This document shows, in pieces, positions 53,466 through 62,221 of a stretch of 64,000 nucleotides of DNA. Origin of the DNA: Myxococcus hansupus (GTDB lineage Bacteria > Myxococcota > Myxococcia > Myxococcales > Myxococcaceae); NCBI RefSeq assembly GCF_000280925.3, contig NZ_CP012109.1, positions 806,001 to 870,000 of the forward strand, in the 5' to 3' direction. Made by a program: the position numbers and the translations under genes. The stretch's first letter is position 1, and each line of letters opens with the position of its first letter. A model generated the notes under the pieces. The model worked only from the letters and a program-made list of their open reading frames with translations. It ran no database searches and had not been told where the DNA came from.

Positions 53466-53896
53466 TTCAAGGTGTGGGTTCCGAGGCTCGACAGCACTCC
53501 CGTGCCTCCCGCGGGCAGGTAGGACCTCACGCCCGTCGCGGCGATGACGCCGGGCTGCGTGAGAATGCCCGACCAGGCGTCCGCCAGCAGATAGGACCTG
53601 TCAGCAGGCCGCGTCGCCGCGGAGAACTCGAGGGCCAGCGGCACCAGGTTTCCATTGGGGTTGTTGACGAAATGGAAGGACCCCGAGACGGGCATGGTCA
53701 ACGGACCGACGGGCGTGAACTGGGCGACGTAGGTCCCGCTGAAGCTGCCATTGAAATCGTTGGATTGGGTGATCGTCAGGACGAAGTCACCGTTCTCGGA
53801 CGTGTACGTCCCATTGATGTTGAAGGCGTGGGCGGAGGTGCTGAGCATCAGCATCGGAAGGACGAAGAGGAGGCCGAAGAGCTTGCTCTGCTGCAT
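53462..53896 (-). CDS. Secreted avidin/streptavidin-like protein
   Basis: A 144-residue protein. ATG 53896 gives a Sec signal (LFGLLFVLPMLMLSTSAHA). The mature chain starts FNINGTYTSENGDFVLTI, then GSFSGTYVAQFTP, PVSGSFHFV, LALEFSAATR and DAWSGILTQ, the strand order of the avidin eight-stranded barrel (GxWxNxxGSxxxI, GxxTGTY, PLxGx). Biotin-contacting Trp positions look altered: Tyr replaces the first Trp and Phe lies in a later strand. Biotin binding is therefore uncertain. It lies between the broken gene and the large kinase and has its own hairpin. Confidence 0.6.
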   Translation of the reverse strand: MQQSKLFGLLFVLPMLMLSTSAHAFNINGTYTSENGDFVLTITQSNDFNGSFSGTYVAQFTPVGPLTMPVSGSFHFVNNPNGNLVPLALEFSAATRPADRSYLLADAWSGILTQPGVIAATGVRSYLPAGGTGVLSSLGTHTLK

Positions 53897-54062
53897 GAGT
53901 GAAACCTCTCTGGGGAGCGAGGAGCCCTGCGTGGGCTCGGACCTTCCCTTGAGCACGCGTTGTGCCAGCCCGCACGGAGGGTGTGTCCGCAGGGGCGGTG
54001 GTGTGCGGGCGCCTGTCCTGAACATGTCCGGACATGTCCGGACGCGGACGGCTCCAGTCACA

Positions 54063-57000
54063 TCACGGGTCGTGACGCGGAACGGGGGCAGGTGCGCAGA
54101 CGCGGAGGCCAATGCGGATGTCCCTCAGCCAGGGCTCGTTGGGCATTCGCGTGTTGGAGCGATTGGAGATGCGGTCGTAGTACCAGGACCCGCCGCGGGC
54201 CACCGCCTCTCCGGGCGCGCGGACGGATTGCACCCATTCGATGGCGTTACCGGCCAGGTCCATCACCCCGAAGGGGCTGGCGGAAGCAGGGTGGGCGCCC
54301 ACCTCGTCGGGGCCGAAGCCCAGTGGGTGGCGGCCATAGGTCTCATCGAAGTTCGCGTCGTCCGGTGAGAGCAGGTCACCCATGGGAAACAGGCGGGCGT
54401 CCGCGCCACGCGCCGCGCGCTCCCACTCGTATTCGGAACACAGCCGGGCTCCCGGAACGCGCCCGGAGCGGTCCAGCCACGCGAGGTACGCCCACGCGTC
54501 CTCCAGCGAGATGGCCGAGACGGGAAAGCGCAACCAGTCCTGCGCGGCCCTGTGCGTGCGGCCCGGGTAGCGGATGGGCTCGCCGCTGCGCGCATCGAGA
54601 GGATGCTGCGTGGGCTGCAGCATGAGTCGCCAGCCCGTCTCCTCCCGGGTGAGCGCCAGCGCGCCGGCCGTGGACCTCACGCCGGGCGTCAGTCGCCGCT
54701 GCTCGTCGGGGGGCAGGGCATCGAGGAACGCGATCCACTCGGCGAACGTCACCTCATGGCGGGCGATGAGGTAGCCGGCAGTCGTCACCGGCCGGAGCGG
54801 GGGCGCCTGGAGGAACTCGCGCCGCAGCGCTTCGTCATCGCTGCTGCCGAAGAGGAAACGGCCCGGCGGGATGTAGACGAAGCCCTCCGGGATGTCGGCC
54901 ACCCGCGGCAGGGGGATGCGCGCCCGCAGGCGCTCTCCCGATGACAGCACCACCGGGAGGACGGCGCGTGTCAGGCCCGGCGACTGGAAGGTGAGGACAT
55001 AGGACCCCGGGCCCGATTCGAGGGCGTGCGATGCGATGGGCGTCAGGCCCAGGGAGATGCCTTCGGACAGCCTGGGCGCTCCGGGCACGCCCAGGTCGCG
55101 CTGGAGCAGCACCTCCACGCCCGACGGCTCCGTGGCGAGCTCCAGGACCGGTGGCGCGAGGAGCTGGCGTCGACCCGTGCCGTCGTCGTCGAGGCTCGCC
55201 AGCCTGCGCAGGGCTTCACGCCGCTGTCCGGGGCGGAAGAACCACTCCGCCAGCTCCATGCGCCCGGTCAGGACCTCCGCGAGCAGTCCGCGGGCCTCTC
55301 GCTGCGAGCCGTCCAGCAGCAGGGCGGTGTCGAGCGCCTGGGTGGCGCGCTGGTAGGCCTCGTCCGCGTGGCCATCGCTCTTTCGTGCCGCGCTCCAGGC
55401 CTCCTCGGGTTCTTCCTCGTCCCCCAGGGCCGGAGCACCGGTGAGGACGCGCTCTCCTCGCGCGTTCAAGCGCTGAAACGCTTCCGCGCGCGTGGCCTTC
55501 GCCTCGGCATGGTGAGTGCGGGCTTCGGTGAGGGACGCCCGGGCTTCATCCAGGTGCGCCTGCACGGTGCGCTCCAGCGCGTGGCGGCCCTTCATCCAGG
55601 CCGCGCCGCCCGCGACCAGCGCCGTGAGGGGCAGGGCCAGCGCCAGCCCCATGCGCCGCGCGAAGGTGCGCCGGAGTGCCCGCCGCGAGGCCTTGAGGAA
55701 GGCCGCCTCCTGCCGCGTCAGTGCCAGCGCTCCGGCCGAGGTCACCGCGTTGAGTTCGCGCCGGCTCCACAGCGCCGAGGTGGAGCGGTCCGCGCGCTCC
55801 CAACGGGCCGCGGCGAGCCTCACCCGCTCGAGCACCTGCCGCTCCTGGCGGGCTGCTTCGAGCCATCCGCGCAGCGTGGACCAGCCTTCGAGAAGGGCTT
55901 CGTGCGCGACCTCGTGGACGTGCGCCTCGCCGTCCTGGCGGACCACGACGAGCCGCGCCCGGACCAGGGCCTCCAGCGCGATGCGATTCGTGGGGGACTC
56001 GGCACCGAGCTCCCTGGTGGTTCGCCGGACTCGGGCGCCTTCCGGACTGATGAGTCGCAAGAGCAGGTCTCGAGCCGCCTGGCGCGCCTCGGGTACCAGC
56101 GCCGACAGCGCCCCGTCCGCGTGACGGCCCAGGGCTCCTGCCACGCCCCCGAGCGCCTCCAGCGACGCCTCTCGGATGTGCTGGGTCGCCCGGTCGCGTG
56201 CATCCCACAGCTCGGCGAGCGTGAACTGCAGGAGGGGCAGTCCGCCTGGGGCGTGAGCAGAGGACGCCACGAGCGTGTCCACCAGGGCCTCCGTCTCGAA
56301 CGCGACGCCCGTCACGCGCGCTGGACCGACCACGGCCTCGCGCGTTCCTTCCGGGCCCAGCGGCTTGACGAGGAAGAGGGCGCGCGCCACTTCATCCTCC
56401 AGCCCCGGCAGCGCCGCCAGCCGCGTGAAGTAGTCCCCTCGCACCGTGGCCAGCGTGCGCACACCCCGGGCCAGGATGGCCAGGTGCCCGAGCACCTGCG
56501 TGAAGGCGGACGCCTCGTCCGGCTCGCTCTGGGTGAACAGCTCCTCGAGTTGGTCGATGAACAGCAGGGTGCCCCGCGTGGGCCCGGCGGCGCGCAGGGC
56601 CCGCGCCATCGCCGCGGGCTCATGCCGCACCTGGGCCGCCAGGGTCTCCTCGGACAGCCCGAGTCGGCCCGCCACCGCGGCAACCAACGCCGTGAAGGGC
56701 CGGCGCCCGGGCATGAGCGACAGCACCGTGTAGGCACAGCCGTCCTCGAGCCCCGCTTGCGTGACGCGCGGCGAAACGCCCGCCCGGCACAACGAGGACT
56801 TGCCCACGCCCGAGTCTCCCGCGACGAGCACCAGCGCCTGGGCGCGAAGCCGCTCATGGATGGCGCGGACCTCCGCGCCGCGTCCGAAGAAGACCGAACG
56901 GTGCTCCGCGTCGAAGGCCTGGAGCCCGCGATAGGGATTGCCAGGGGGCGCCGGCGCCGCGTCGCCGTCCACCCTCAGGCGTTCCAGCTCCGCGCACAGC

Positions 57001-57878
57001 GCGTCGGCGGAGGCGAAGCGCCGTGCCGCATCGTATTCGAGACACCGAAGGATGACGGCGCGCAGGCGGACTCCGAGCCCGCTTCCGGAGGGTTCCACAC
57101 TGGGAGGACGCGCTTCTGGCGTCGTCGGTTCGTCCACCGCTCCGCTCGCGGTGGGCGTGTCGAAGGGGCGAAGGCCCTCCAACAGTTCGTGAAGCACCAG
57201 GCCCAGCCCATAGACATCTCCCCGTGGGCCGGGCGGTTCGCCACGCAGCACCTCCGGTGCCATGTACCCGCGCGTGCCGGCGATGGGGACGGTGGCCCGG
57301 GCGGCGGTGTCTGCCTGCTCCGCCGCCCAGGAGAGGGCGAGCCCGAAGTCGACGAGCTTCACCTCGCCCTCCGGAAGCACCATGACGTTGTCCGGCTTGA
57401 TGTCGCGGTGGAGCACGTGCGCGCGGTGCGCGGCGGCCAGTCCCCGTCCCAGCCCCAGCGCGATGGCCAGGACCCGTTCCGGCGGCAGCGGCGTGGCCAG
57501 GTCCCGCAGGGAGACGCCGGGGAGGAACTCCTGCACCAGATAGGGGTGGGAGCCCACTTCCGAGACCCGGTACACCGTCACCACATTCGGGTGGCGGAGG
57601 CGGGCGAGCGCTCGGGCCTCGGCGAAGAGCCGGTCACGCTGGCCCGGGCCGGGCCGCTCCGCGCCGATGAACTTGATGGCGACCCGCCGCTGGAGGGCCG
57701 TGTCCTCGGCCAGGTAGACGCGTCCCATTCCCCCTTGGCCCAGCAGGCGGATGAGGCGGTACTCGTCGAACGCCGGGGGCGGCTCCCAGCCCTCTGGGAT
57801 GGCGTCGCTCAAGGCTGCGGAGAGGACGCGCAGCTCCCCCCATGACAGGTCCTTGGCCCGAGTGGCTCCCCGTTGCAC
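54063..57878 (-). CDS. Ser/Thr kinase - nSTAND ATPase - formylglycine-enzyme fusion
   Basis: About 1271 residues from GTG 57878; the frame is open to 58046 and the true start is uncertain because it overlaps the lipoprotein gene ending at 57809. Kinase domain (about 38-300): GQGGMGRVYLAED, VAIKF, HRDIKPDNVM, DFGLAL, GTRGYMAPEVL. nSTAND1 ATPase (about 310-720): PYRGLQAFDAEHRSVFFGR, Walker A GDSGVGKSS near 351, Walker B TLLFIDQLEELF. A membrane helix near 740-760 and a coiled coil follow. A PEGA-like region precedes the C-terminal FGE/SUMF1-type domain (about 996-1271: IPEGFVYIPPGRFLFGSSD, RLCSEYEWERAARG, NAIEWVQSV, VARGGSWYYD), probably outside the membrane. Its gene follows the ADYC-like lipoprotein gene and an FHA activator. 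Confidence 0.9.
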   Translation of the reverse strand: MQRGATRAKDLSWGELRVLSAALSDAIPEGWEPPPAFDEYRLIRLLGQGGMGRVYLAEDTALQRRVAIKFIGAERPGPGQRDRLFAEARALARLRHPNVVTVYRVSEVGSHPYLVQEFLPGVSLRDLATPLPPERVLAIALGLGRGLAAAHRAHVLHRDIKPDNVMVLPEGEVKLVDFGLALSWAAEQADTAARATVPIAGTRGYMAPEVLRGEPPGPRGDVYGLGLVLHELLEGLRPFDTPTASGAVDEPTTPEARPPSVEPSGSGLGVRLRAVILRCLEYDAARRFASADALCAELERLRVDGDAAPAPPGNPYRGLQAFDAEHRSVFFGRGAEVRAIHERLRAQALVLVAGDSGVGKSSLCRAGVSPRVTQAGLEDGCAYTVLSLMPGRRPFTALVAAVAGRLGLSEETLAAQVRHEPAAMARALRAAGPTRGTLLFIDQLEELFTQSEPDEASAFTQVLGHLAILARGVRTLATVRGDYFTRLAALPGLEDEVARALFLVKPLGPEGTREAVVGPARVTGVAFETEALVDTLVASSAHAPGGLPLLQFTLAELWDARDRATQHIREASLEALGGVAGALGRHADGALSALVPEARQAARDLLLRLISPEGARVRRTTRELGAESPTNRIALEALVRARLVVVRQDGEAHVHEVAHEALLEGWSTLRGWLEAARQERQVLERVRLAAARWERADRSTSALWSRRELNAVTSAGALALTRQEAAFLKASRRALRRTFARRMGLALALPLTALVAGGAAWMKGRHALERTVQAHLDEARASLTEARTHHAEAKATRAEAFQRLNARGERVLTGAPALGDEEEPEEAWSAARKSDGHADEAYQRATQALDTALLLDGSQREARGLLAEVLTGRMELAEWFFRPGQRREALRRLASLDDDGTGRRQLLAPPVLELATEPSGVEVLLQRDLGVPGAPRLSEGISLGLTPIASHALESGPGSYVLTFQSPGLTRAVLPVVLSSGERLRARIPLPRVADIPEGFVYIPPGRFLFGSSDDEALRREFLQAPPLRPVTTAGYLIARHEVTFAEWIAFLDALPPDEQRRLTPGVRSTAGALALTREETGWRLMLQPTQHPLDARSGEPIRYPGRTHRAAQDWLRFPVSAISLEDAWAYLAWLDRSGRVPGARLCSEYEWERAARGADARLFPMGDLLSPDDANFDETYGRHPLGFGPDEVGAHPASASPFGVMDLAGNAIEWVQSVRAPGEAVARGGSWYYDRISNRSNTRMPNEPWLRDIRIGLRVCAPAPVPRHDP

Positions 57879-58918
57879 GCGGGGCAATGGGTGCGGAGCC
57901 CACCACCCGGCCCTGTGTCCGTGACGCAGTAGTCGTTCTTCCAGGTCTGGGTCAGCAGCAAGAAGGGCACGCCCGCATCGAAGTAGTTCTTCAAGGGGGT
58001 CCCCGCGTCCCCGGGCTGCTGGCAGTCGTAGCTCGCCTTCATCCACGCGCCTGGCGCTCCTCGGATTCGGGAGAGGGGGGCGGGGGTGTAACGCGGCCGC
58101 AGACAGCTTTCCCCGCTCGGCGTCACGCCGAAGGGCAGGGCGCCGTGCTCATTCCAGGCGGCCTCGAAGAGCATTGGCGGAAGCCCTCCGTCGAAGGTGT
58201 CCTGGGTCTGGATGCCATGGCCATCGACGAAGTCGACGTAGGTGCCCTGGCACGTGAAGGACTCGCCGTCGCCGTTGTAGTCGGCGCGCGCGGCCCGCAC
58301 ACACGCCTGGAACAGCCGTGCGAGCGGGGGCCCGCCATCCCACTCCTGGTTGGGGAGGTAGCCCCAGTGCGCGCAGACGCCGACCGCGCCCGTCGTGCAG
58401 CTCGCCGTGAAGCAGGGCGTGTCGCCACCTCCGTCGTTGAAGCCTCCATCCGGCATCCAGCAGCCGGGGATGATGACCGCCTTCCCTTCATAGAAGTGGC
58501 TCGTGGGCGGTGCGCATTCATCGGGGTTCCGCGTGCGATAGCCCTTGCCTGCGCAGACGTTGCTGTTCAGGGCGACGTCGGTGACGGTGTAGAGCTTGAG
58601 CTGGGCGCCCGCGTCTTGAAGGACCGCGGGCAGGCATGGGTCCACGGGCGGAGTCTCGAGGATTCGGTAGGCCCGCCCATCGCTTCCCACCCAGACGCCA
58701 GCGCCTCCGTCGAAGTGTCTCCGGAAGAAGACGCTGCCGCCATCGACGCCAGTCCAGCCGGTGGGGCTGGGCGCCTGAGGATTGACGTGATCCGGCTGGA
58801 GGGGCGTGGCCTCGTAGGAGGTCTGGGGCTGCGGCCCGGACTCCGTGGGCGGAGTGCAGTTCCTGGCGCTCAGCGTCGCCATCCAGGCCATCATCGTCAG
58901 GGGGAGGAGAGAACGCAT
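57809..58918 (-). CDS. ADYC-domain-like lipoprotein
   Basis: A 369-residue exported protein; the signal segment LTMMAWMATLSARNC ends in a possible lipobox variant. It is rich in Cys (about 14), Asp and Gly, and has the core ACVRAARADYNGDGESFTCQG matching the ADYC domain known from myxobacteria, except that the Cys after ADY is Asn. Other landmarks are CAGKGYRTRNPDECAPPTSHFYEG and DYCVTDTGPGG near the end. Function unknown; the disulfide-rich make-up suits the cell surface. It overlaps the kinase-STAND-FGE gene and follows the FHA/sigma-54 activator by 18 nt. Confidence 0.75.
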   Translation of the reverse strand: MRSLLPLTMMAWMATLSARNCTPPTESGPQPQTSYEATPLQPDHVNPQAPSPTGWTGVDGGSVFFRRHFDGGAGVWVGSDGRAYRILETPPVDPCLPAVLQDAGAQLKLYTVTDVALNSNVCAGKGYRTRNPDECAPPTSHFYEGKAVIIPGCWMPDGGFNDGGGDTPCFTASCTTGAVGVCAHWGYLPNQEWDGGPPLARLFQACVRAARADYNGDGESFTCQGTYVDFVDGHGIQTQDTFDGGLPPMLFEAAWNEHGALPFGVTPSGESCLRPRYTPAPLSRIRGAPGAWMKASYDCQQPGDAGTPLKNYFDAGVPFLLLTQTWKNDYCVTDTGPGGGLRTHCPACNGEPLGPRTCHGGSCASSPQP

Positions 58919-58936
58919 GGGACCCTCTGGGAAGTC

Positions 58937-60322
58937 TCAACTGAGGCGCGGTGGGGGCGCGCGGTAGTGGTCCAGTTCGAGTCCGAAGTCCTCGATCCAC
59001 CGGTACACCTGCTGCCGCGAGCACCCGAGGTGCCGGGCGACTTCCGCGACCTTGCCCTGGTGCGCGCGCAGGTGGGTCTCCAACTCCTGAGGGGTGGAGT
59101 CGATGGCGCGCGCCGGACGCGGAGCAGGAGGTTGGGAGGACGCCTCCTCCACGGCTGGCGGCGCGGAGGCTCTGGCCGCGAGCATCCGCTGCTCCGCCTT
59201 CAGCTCCTGCTCCACCTGCCCCCCCCACTTCAACGGCCCCCCGTCCGAAGCGATGACCGCGATGGAGAGCACGTTGAGCAGGCCCCTCACGTTGAGAGGC
59301 CAGTCATGCAGGAGCAGCGCCTCGGCGAGGCTCACGTCGATGGGCCGCGACTCGGCCTTCATGCGGCCGAGCAGGTGGAGCGCGATGGGCGCGATGTCCT
59401 CGCGGCGCTCGCGCAGGGGCGGCATCAGGAGGCGCCATTGGACGAGCCGCGCGTAGAGGTCCGCGCGGAAGGTGTCCTCATTCACCTGGGAGACGAGGTC
59501 CCGGTGGGTGGCCGCGAGCACCCGCACGTCGATGGGGACCTCCTGCGTTCCTCCCAGGGCGCGGACCCGCCGCGTCTCCAGCACGCGGAGCAGCTTGACC
59601 TGGAGCATGGGCGGCATCTCCCCCAACTCGTCCAGGAACAGCGTGCCCCCATGCGCTTCGCGCAGAAGACCGTCCCGGGAGGACGCCGCGCCCGTGAACG
59701 CGCCGCGCACATGCCCGAACAGCTCGCTGTCCAGCACGCTCTCCGCGATGCCTCCGCAGTTGAGCGCGATGAAGGGCCCCGTTCGGCCGCTCCGCTCATG
59801 GAGCGCGCGCGCCACGACTTCCTTGCCCGTCCCGGTCTCGCCCAGGATGAGCACCGACTGCACATACCGCGCTGCCCGCTCCAGGTCGCGGTGGAGCCGC
59901 GTCAGCGCCGCGCTCCTGCCCACCAGCCCCTCCATGGGTTGTTCGTCATTCGGGGGCTCGGGGGCCTCGGCGAAGACAAACAGCGTGTCCCCCATTCGAA
60001 GGACATCCCCCCACGCGAGCGGGGCGCGTCCCGTGAGCGGTCGTCCATTGAGATGGGTGCCATTGTGGCTTCCCAGGTCTTCGACGAACCAGGTCCCCCC
60101 GGCGCGTTCGATGCGCGCATGGCCCCGGGAGAGCCGGGCGTCGTCCAGGGCGACCCGGGGGAAGAGGGGGGCGCCACGGCCCAGGAGCGTCGCGCCGCTG
60201 CCAAGCCCATGACGCTCATCCTCGATGAACGCGTGACGCGTATAGGCAAGGAAGAGCGTCGCCGCGCCGGTTTCACTTTCAAATGAGGGGGCGTGTTCGG
60301 CGCTGAGGGTGTCGTCGGTCAT
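58937..60322 (-). CDS. FHA-domain sigma-54-dependent activator
   Basis: A 461-residue enhancer-binding protein. N-terminal FHA domain (about 45-115: LSRGHARIERAGGTWFVED, LGSHNGTHLNGRPL), which binds phosphothreonine. AAA+ domain (about 130-360): Walker A GETGTGKE, the sigma-54 contact loop GAFTGA, Walker B LFLDELGEMPP. The C-terminal Fis-type HTH is VAEVARHLGCSRQQVYRWIEDFG. It lies upstream of the ADYC-like lipoprotein and the kinase fusion on one strand; a kinase product signalling to the FHA domain would close a regulatory loop (inference). Confidence 0.94.
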   Translation of the reverse strand: MTDDTLSAEHAPSFESETGAATLFLAYTRHAFIEDERHGLGSGATLLGRGAPLFPRVALDDARLSRGHARIERAGGTWFVEDLGSHNGTHLNGRPLTGRAPLAWGDVLRMGDTLFVFAEAPEPPNDEQPMEGLVGRSAALTRLHRDLERAARYVQSVLILGETGTGKEVVARALHERSGRTGPFIALNCGGIAESVLDSELFGHVRGAFTGAASSRDGLLREAHGGTLFLDELGEMPPMLQVKLLRVLETRRVRALGGTQEVPIDVRVLAATHRDLVSQVNEDTFRADLYARLVQWRLLMPPLRERREDIAPIALHLLGRMKAESRPIDVSLAEALLLHDWPLNVRGLLNVLSIAVIASDGGPLKWGGQVEQELKAEQRMLAARASAPPAVEEASSQPPAPRPARAIDSTPQELETHLRAHQGKVAEVARHLGCSRQQVYRWIEDFGLELDHYRAPPPRLS

Positions 60323-60370
60323 CGGGGGCGATGCCTGTCATATGGCAAGGAGAGGGCTTCCGGAAATAGT

Positions 60371-60390
60371 GGTATTTACCGTAATTTTAC
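60371..60390. promoter_or_regulatory. AT-rich inverted repeats in a divergent promoter
   Basis: GTATTTAC (60372-60379) and GTAATTTTAC (60381-60390) are adjacent short inverted repeats in the 137-nt space between the divergent sigma-54 activator and LuxR-type genes. They are candidate promoter or operator elements. Confidence 0.35.
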
Positions 60391-60459
60391 AGGCCCCACG
60401 GACCTGGGAAATGCTTTGAGTGTCGTGCCTACGCTTGAATCCAGACGTGGAGGAACGTC

Positions 60460-61566
60460 ATGCGCGTGAAGGGGTCGCCGGATTTCAGACAGGGAGAGCA
60501 GGTGCTTTTGGAGGTGATGACGGCGCTGACCAGCTCGCTGGACCTGACGGAAGTCTTCTCGAACTCCTACGAAATCCTGTCACGCGTGCTGGCCGCGGAT
60601 TTTGGAGGGCTCTGCGTGTCCAGGCCCGGTGCGCCCCATCAGTACGACTGGCCGATGGTGCGCGACATGCCTCAGGCCTTCTTTGACCTCTACCCCGAGA
60701 TTTCGGACGAGTGCTTCGTGAGCTCCGCGGTGATTCAGCAGCCCAACACCGTGCTGCGAGACTCCGAGATGTTGTCGCGCCAGGAGATGTGGAACAGCGC
60801 CATGTACTCGCACTGCCTCGAGCTGGACATGCGGGTGGAGCGTGTGATGGCGGTGGCGCTGGACATGGGCCTTGGCTGGCACGGCGGCTTCACCCTGTAC
60901 CGGGACAACCGGAAGGCCTTCTCGGAACGGGAGCGGGCCTTTCTCCAGCGCCTGACGCCCATCCTGGCGAGGACGATCCGCAACTGCCTCATGCTGGGAG
61001 ACATGGCCCGCCAGGGAGACCTCCTGGAGCAGCTCTTCCGTCATACGGGGCTCGAGAGCATCGTGCTGAGCCCTCCCAACGCCGAGCTGATGCGCACGCC
61101 CCGCTCCACGGCGCTGCTCCATCGCTGGTTTCCCGATGCGCCCTGTGGCCGCTTCGGTCTGCCCCAGGTCCTCCTGGGCGTGTTGGAGGACCTCAGTCGC
61201 TCCGGACCGCGGAGGCTCTCCGAGCAGGACGTCCTGACGTTCCGGCGGCCGGGGCGGAGCTTGAAGGTGACCTTCCTCCGGTTGCCAGGCCTTTCGGGGA
61301 GGACGCCCTGGGCGCTGTTGTTCCAGGAGGTGGTTCACGCGGCCCAGGTTCCCACGCAGTGGCGCAAGCGCCTCACCCCTCGTGAGTTGGACGTGGTGGA
61401 GCGTGTCTTGAATGGTTGGGACAACCAGACCATCGCGGACGACATGGGCAGCTCGCTGAACACATTGAAGACGCACTTGAAGCGGGTGTTCGTCAAGCTG
61501 GCGGTGCCCAGCCGCGCCAAGCTGATTCTCCTCGCGCAAGAGCGGAGCGCGGAGACGGAGCGGTGA
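60460..61566 (+). CDS. GAF-like/LuxR-type transcriptional regulator
   Basis: A 368-residue regulator. The N-terminal 160 residues (LEVMTALTSSLDLTEVFSNSYEILSRVLAADFGGL to FTLYRDNRKAFSERERAFLQRLTP) resemble a GAF-type sensor. The C-terminal LuxR HTH is RKRLTPRELDVVERVLNGWDNQTIADDMGSSLNTLKTHLKRVFVKL. The signal is unknown and no phospho-acceptor domain is present. ATG 60460 follows GGAGGAACGTC. It is divergent from the FHA activator, so the two may co-regulate from the repeats at 60371. Confidence 0.88.
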   Translation: MRVKGSPDFRQGEQVLLEVMTALTSSLDLTEVFSNSYEILSRVLAADFGGLCVSRPGAPHQYDWPMVRDMPQAFFDLYPEISDECFVSSAVIQQPNTVLRDSEMLSRQEMWNSAMYSHCLELDMRVERVMAVALDMGLGWHGGFTLYRDNRKAFSERERAFLQRLTPILARTIRNCLMLGDMARQGDLLEQLFRHTGLESIVLSPPNAELMRTPRSTALLHRWFPDAPCGRFGLPQVLLGVLEDLSRSGPRRLSEQDVLTFRRPGRSLKVTFLRLPGLSGRTPWALLFQEVVHAAQVPTQWRKRLTPRELDVVERVLNGWDNQTIADDMGSSLNTLKTHLKRVFVKLAVPSRAKLILLAQERSAETER

Positions 61567-61733
61567 GCGTCAATCAGGTGGAGAGGCATGGATGCGCCGG
61601 GTCAGGTGTCATGCCCGGCCATGTCACACGTTCCCGACGCGGGGTGTCAGGGATTGATGCCTGCTGCATTGTCAAAAAGAGGTCGTTCCGGGGGCCACCA
61701 GGACGGTGGACGCATTGGCGGAAATCAAATGCT

Positions 61734-61752
61734 GGCTTAAACTGGTTTAGCC
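61734..61752. promoter_or_regulatory. Near-perfect palindrome upstream of a small lipoprotein
   Basis: GGCTTAAACTGGTTTAGCC is a palindrome with one extra T in the left arm, 43 nt before the lipoprotein start at 61796, within the most AT-rich patch of this area. Its position suits an operator at the promoter. Confidence 0.45.
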
Positions 61753-61795
61753 GGACTAATCGTCTTAGCATGCACACCCCAACTGGAGTACACCC

Positions 61796-62158
61796 ATGCG
61801 TTTGATTGCATCCATGCTCGCTGCGACCGCCCTGCTCGTTGGCTGTGGAGGGGAGGAGCTGGCTCCGGAGTCCCAGCAGGAGGCGCCGGTGGCGCCCGCG
61901 TCGCAGAATGACGGCGAGGGCACGGTGTCCGCGATGGCGGGCCCGTACTACTACGCGACGGCGGCTGACAATGGGAAGCGGCTCATGGTCTGTGCGGACT
62001 CCCTGACGGTGCGTCGCCCCAACGGTTCGACTTGTACGATTGGCTACCCCCAGACCTTCACCGTGTACAGCGGTGGCAGTGAGTGGGTTTCCGGCCACGG
62101 CTGGGGCGGCTGTGGCGTGGATGGCGTGGTGCAGAATGGCTGGTTCTGCTGGCCCTGA
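61796..62158 (+). CDS. Small lipoprotein, unknown function
   Basis: A 120-residue protein with lipobox LLVGC, a Glu/Gln/Pro-rich spacer and a compact C-terminal domain of about 75 residues with four cysteines (LMVCADSL, STCTIGYPQ, WGGCGVDG, NGWFCWP). The Gly/Trp-rich end suggests a small disulfide-stabilised beta protein. No family recognised. It has a palindrome upstream and a bidirectional hairpin downstream, shared with the next small lipoprotein. Confidence 0.7.
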   Translation: MRLIASMLAATALLVGCGGEELAPESQQEAPVAPASQNDGEGTVSAMAGPYYYATAADNGKRLMVCADSLTVRRPNGSTCTIGYPQTFTVYSGGSEWVSGHGWGGCGVDGVVQNGWFCWP

Positions 62159-62171
62159 CGTGTTGTCCCGG

Positions 62172-62204
62172 GGCCCGCGGGTGGCGTTTCGCCGGCCGCG
62201 GGCC
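62172..62204. terminator. 9-bp bidirectional hairpin
   Basis: Perfect stem GGCCCGCGG/CCGCGGGCC with a 15-nt loop between two convergent small lipoprotein genes. Confidence 0.6.
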
Positions 62205-62221
62205 TCGGTCCCTGCCCACCG

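Noticed and set aside
55026-57845. 939-codon plus-strand frame opposite the kinase fusion
   Set aside because: Antisense shadow; the minus strand carries several intact domains.
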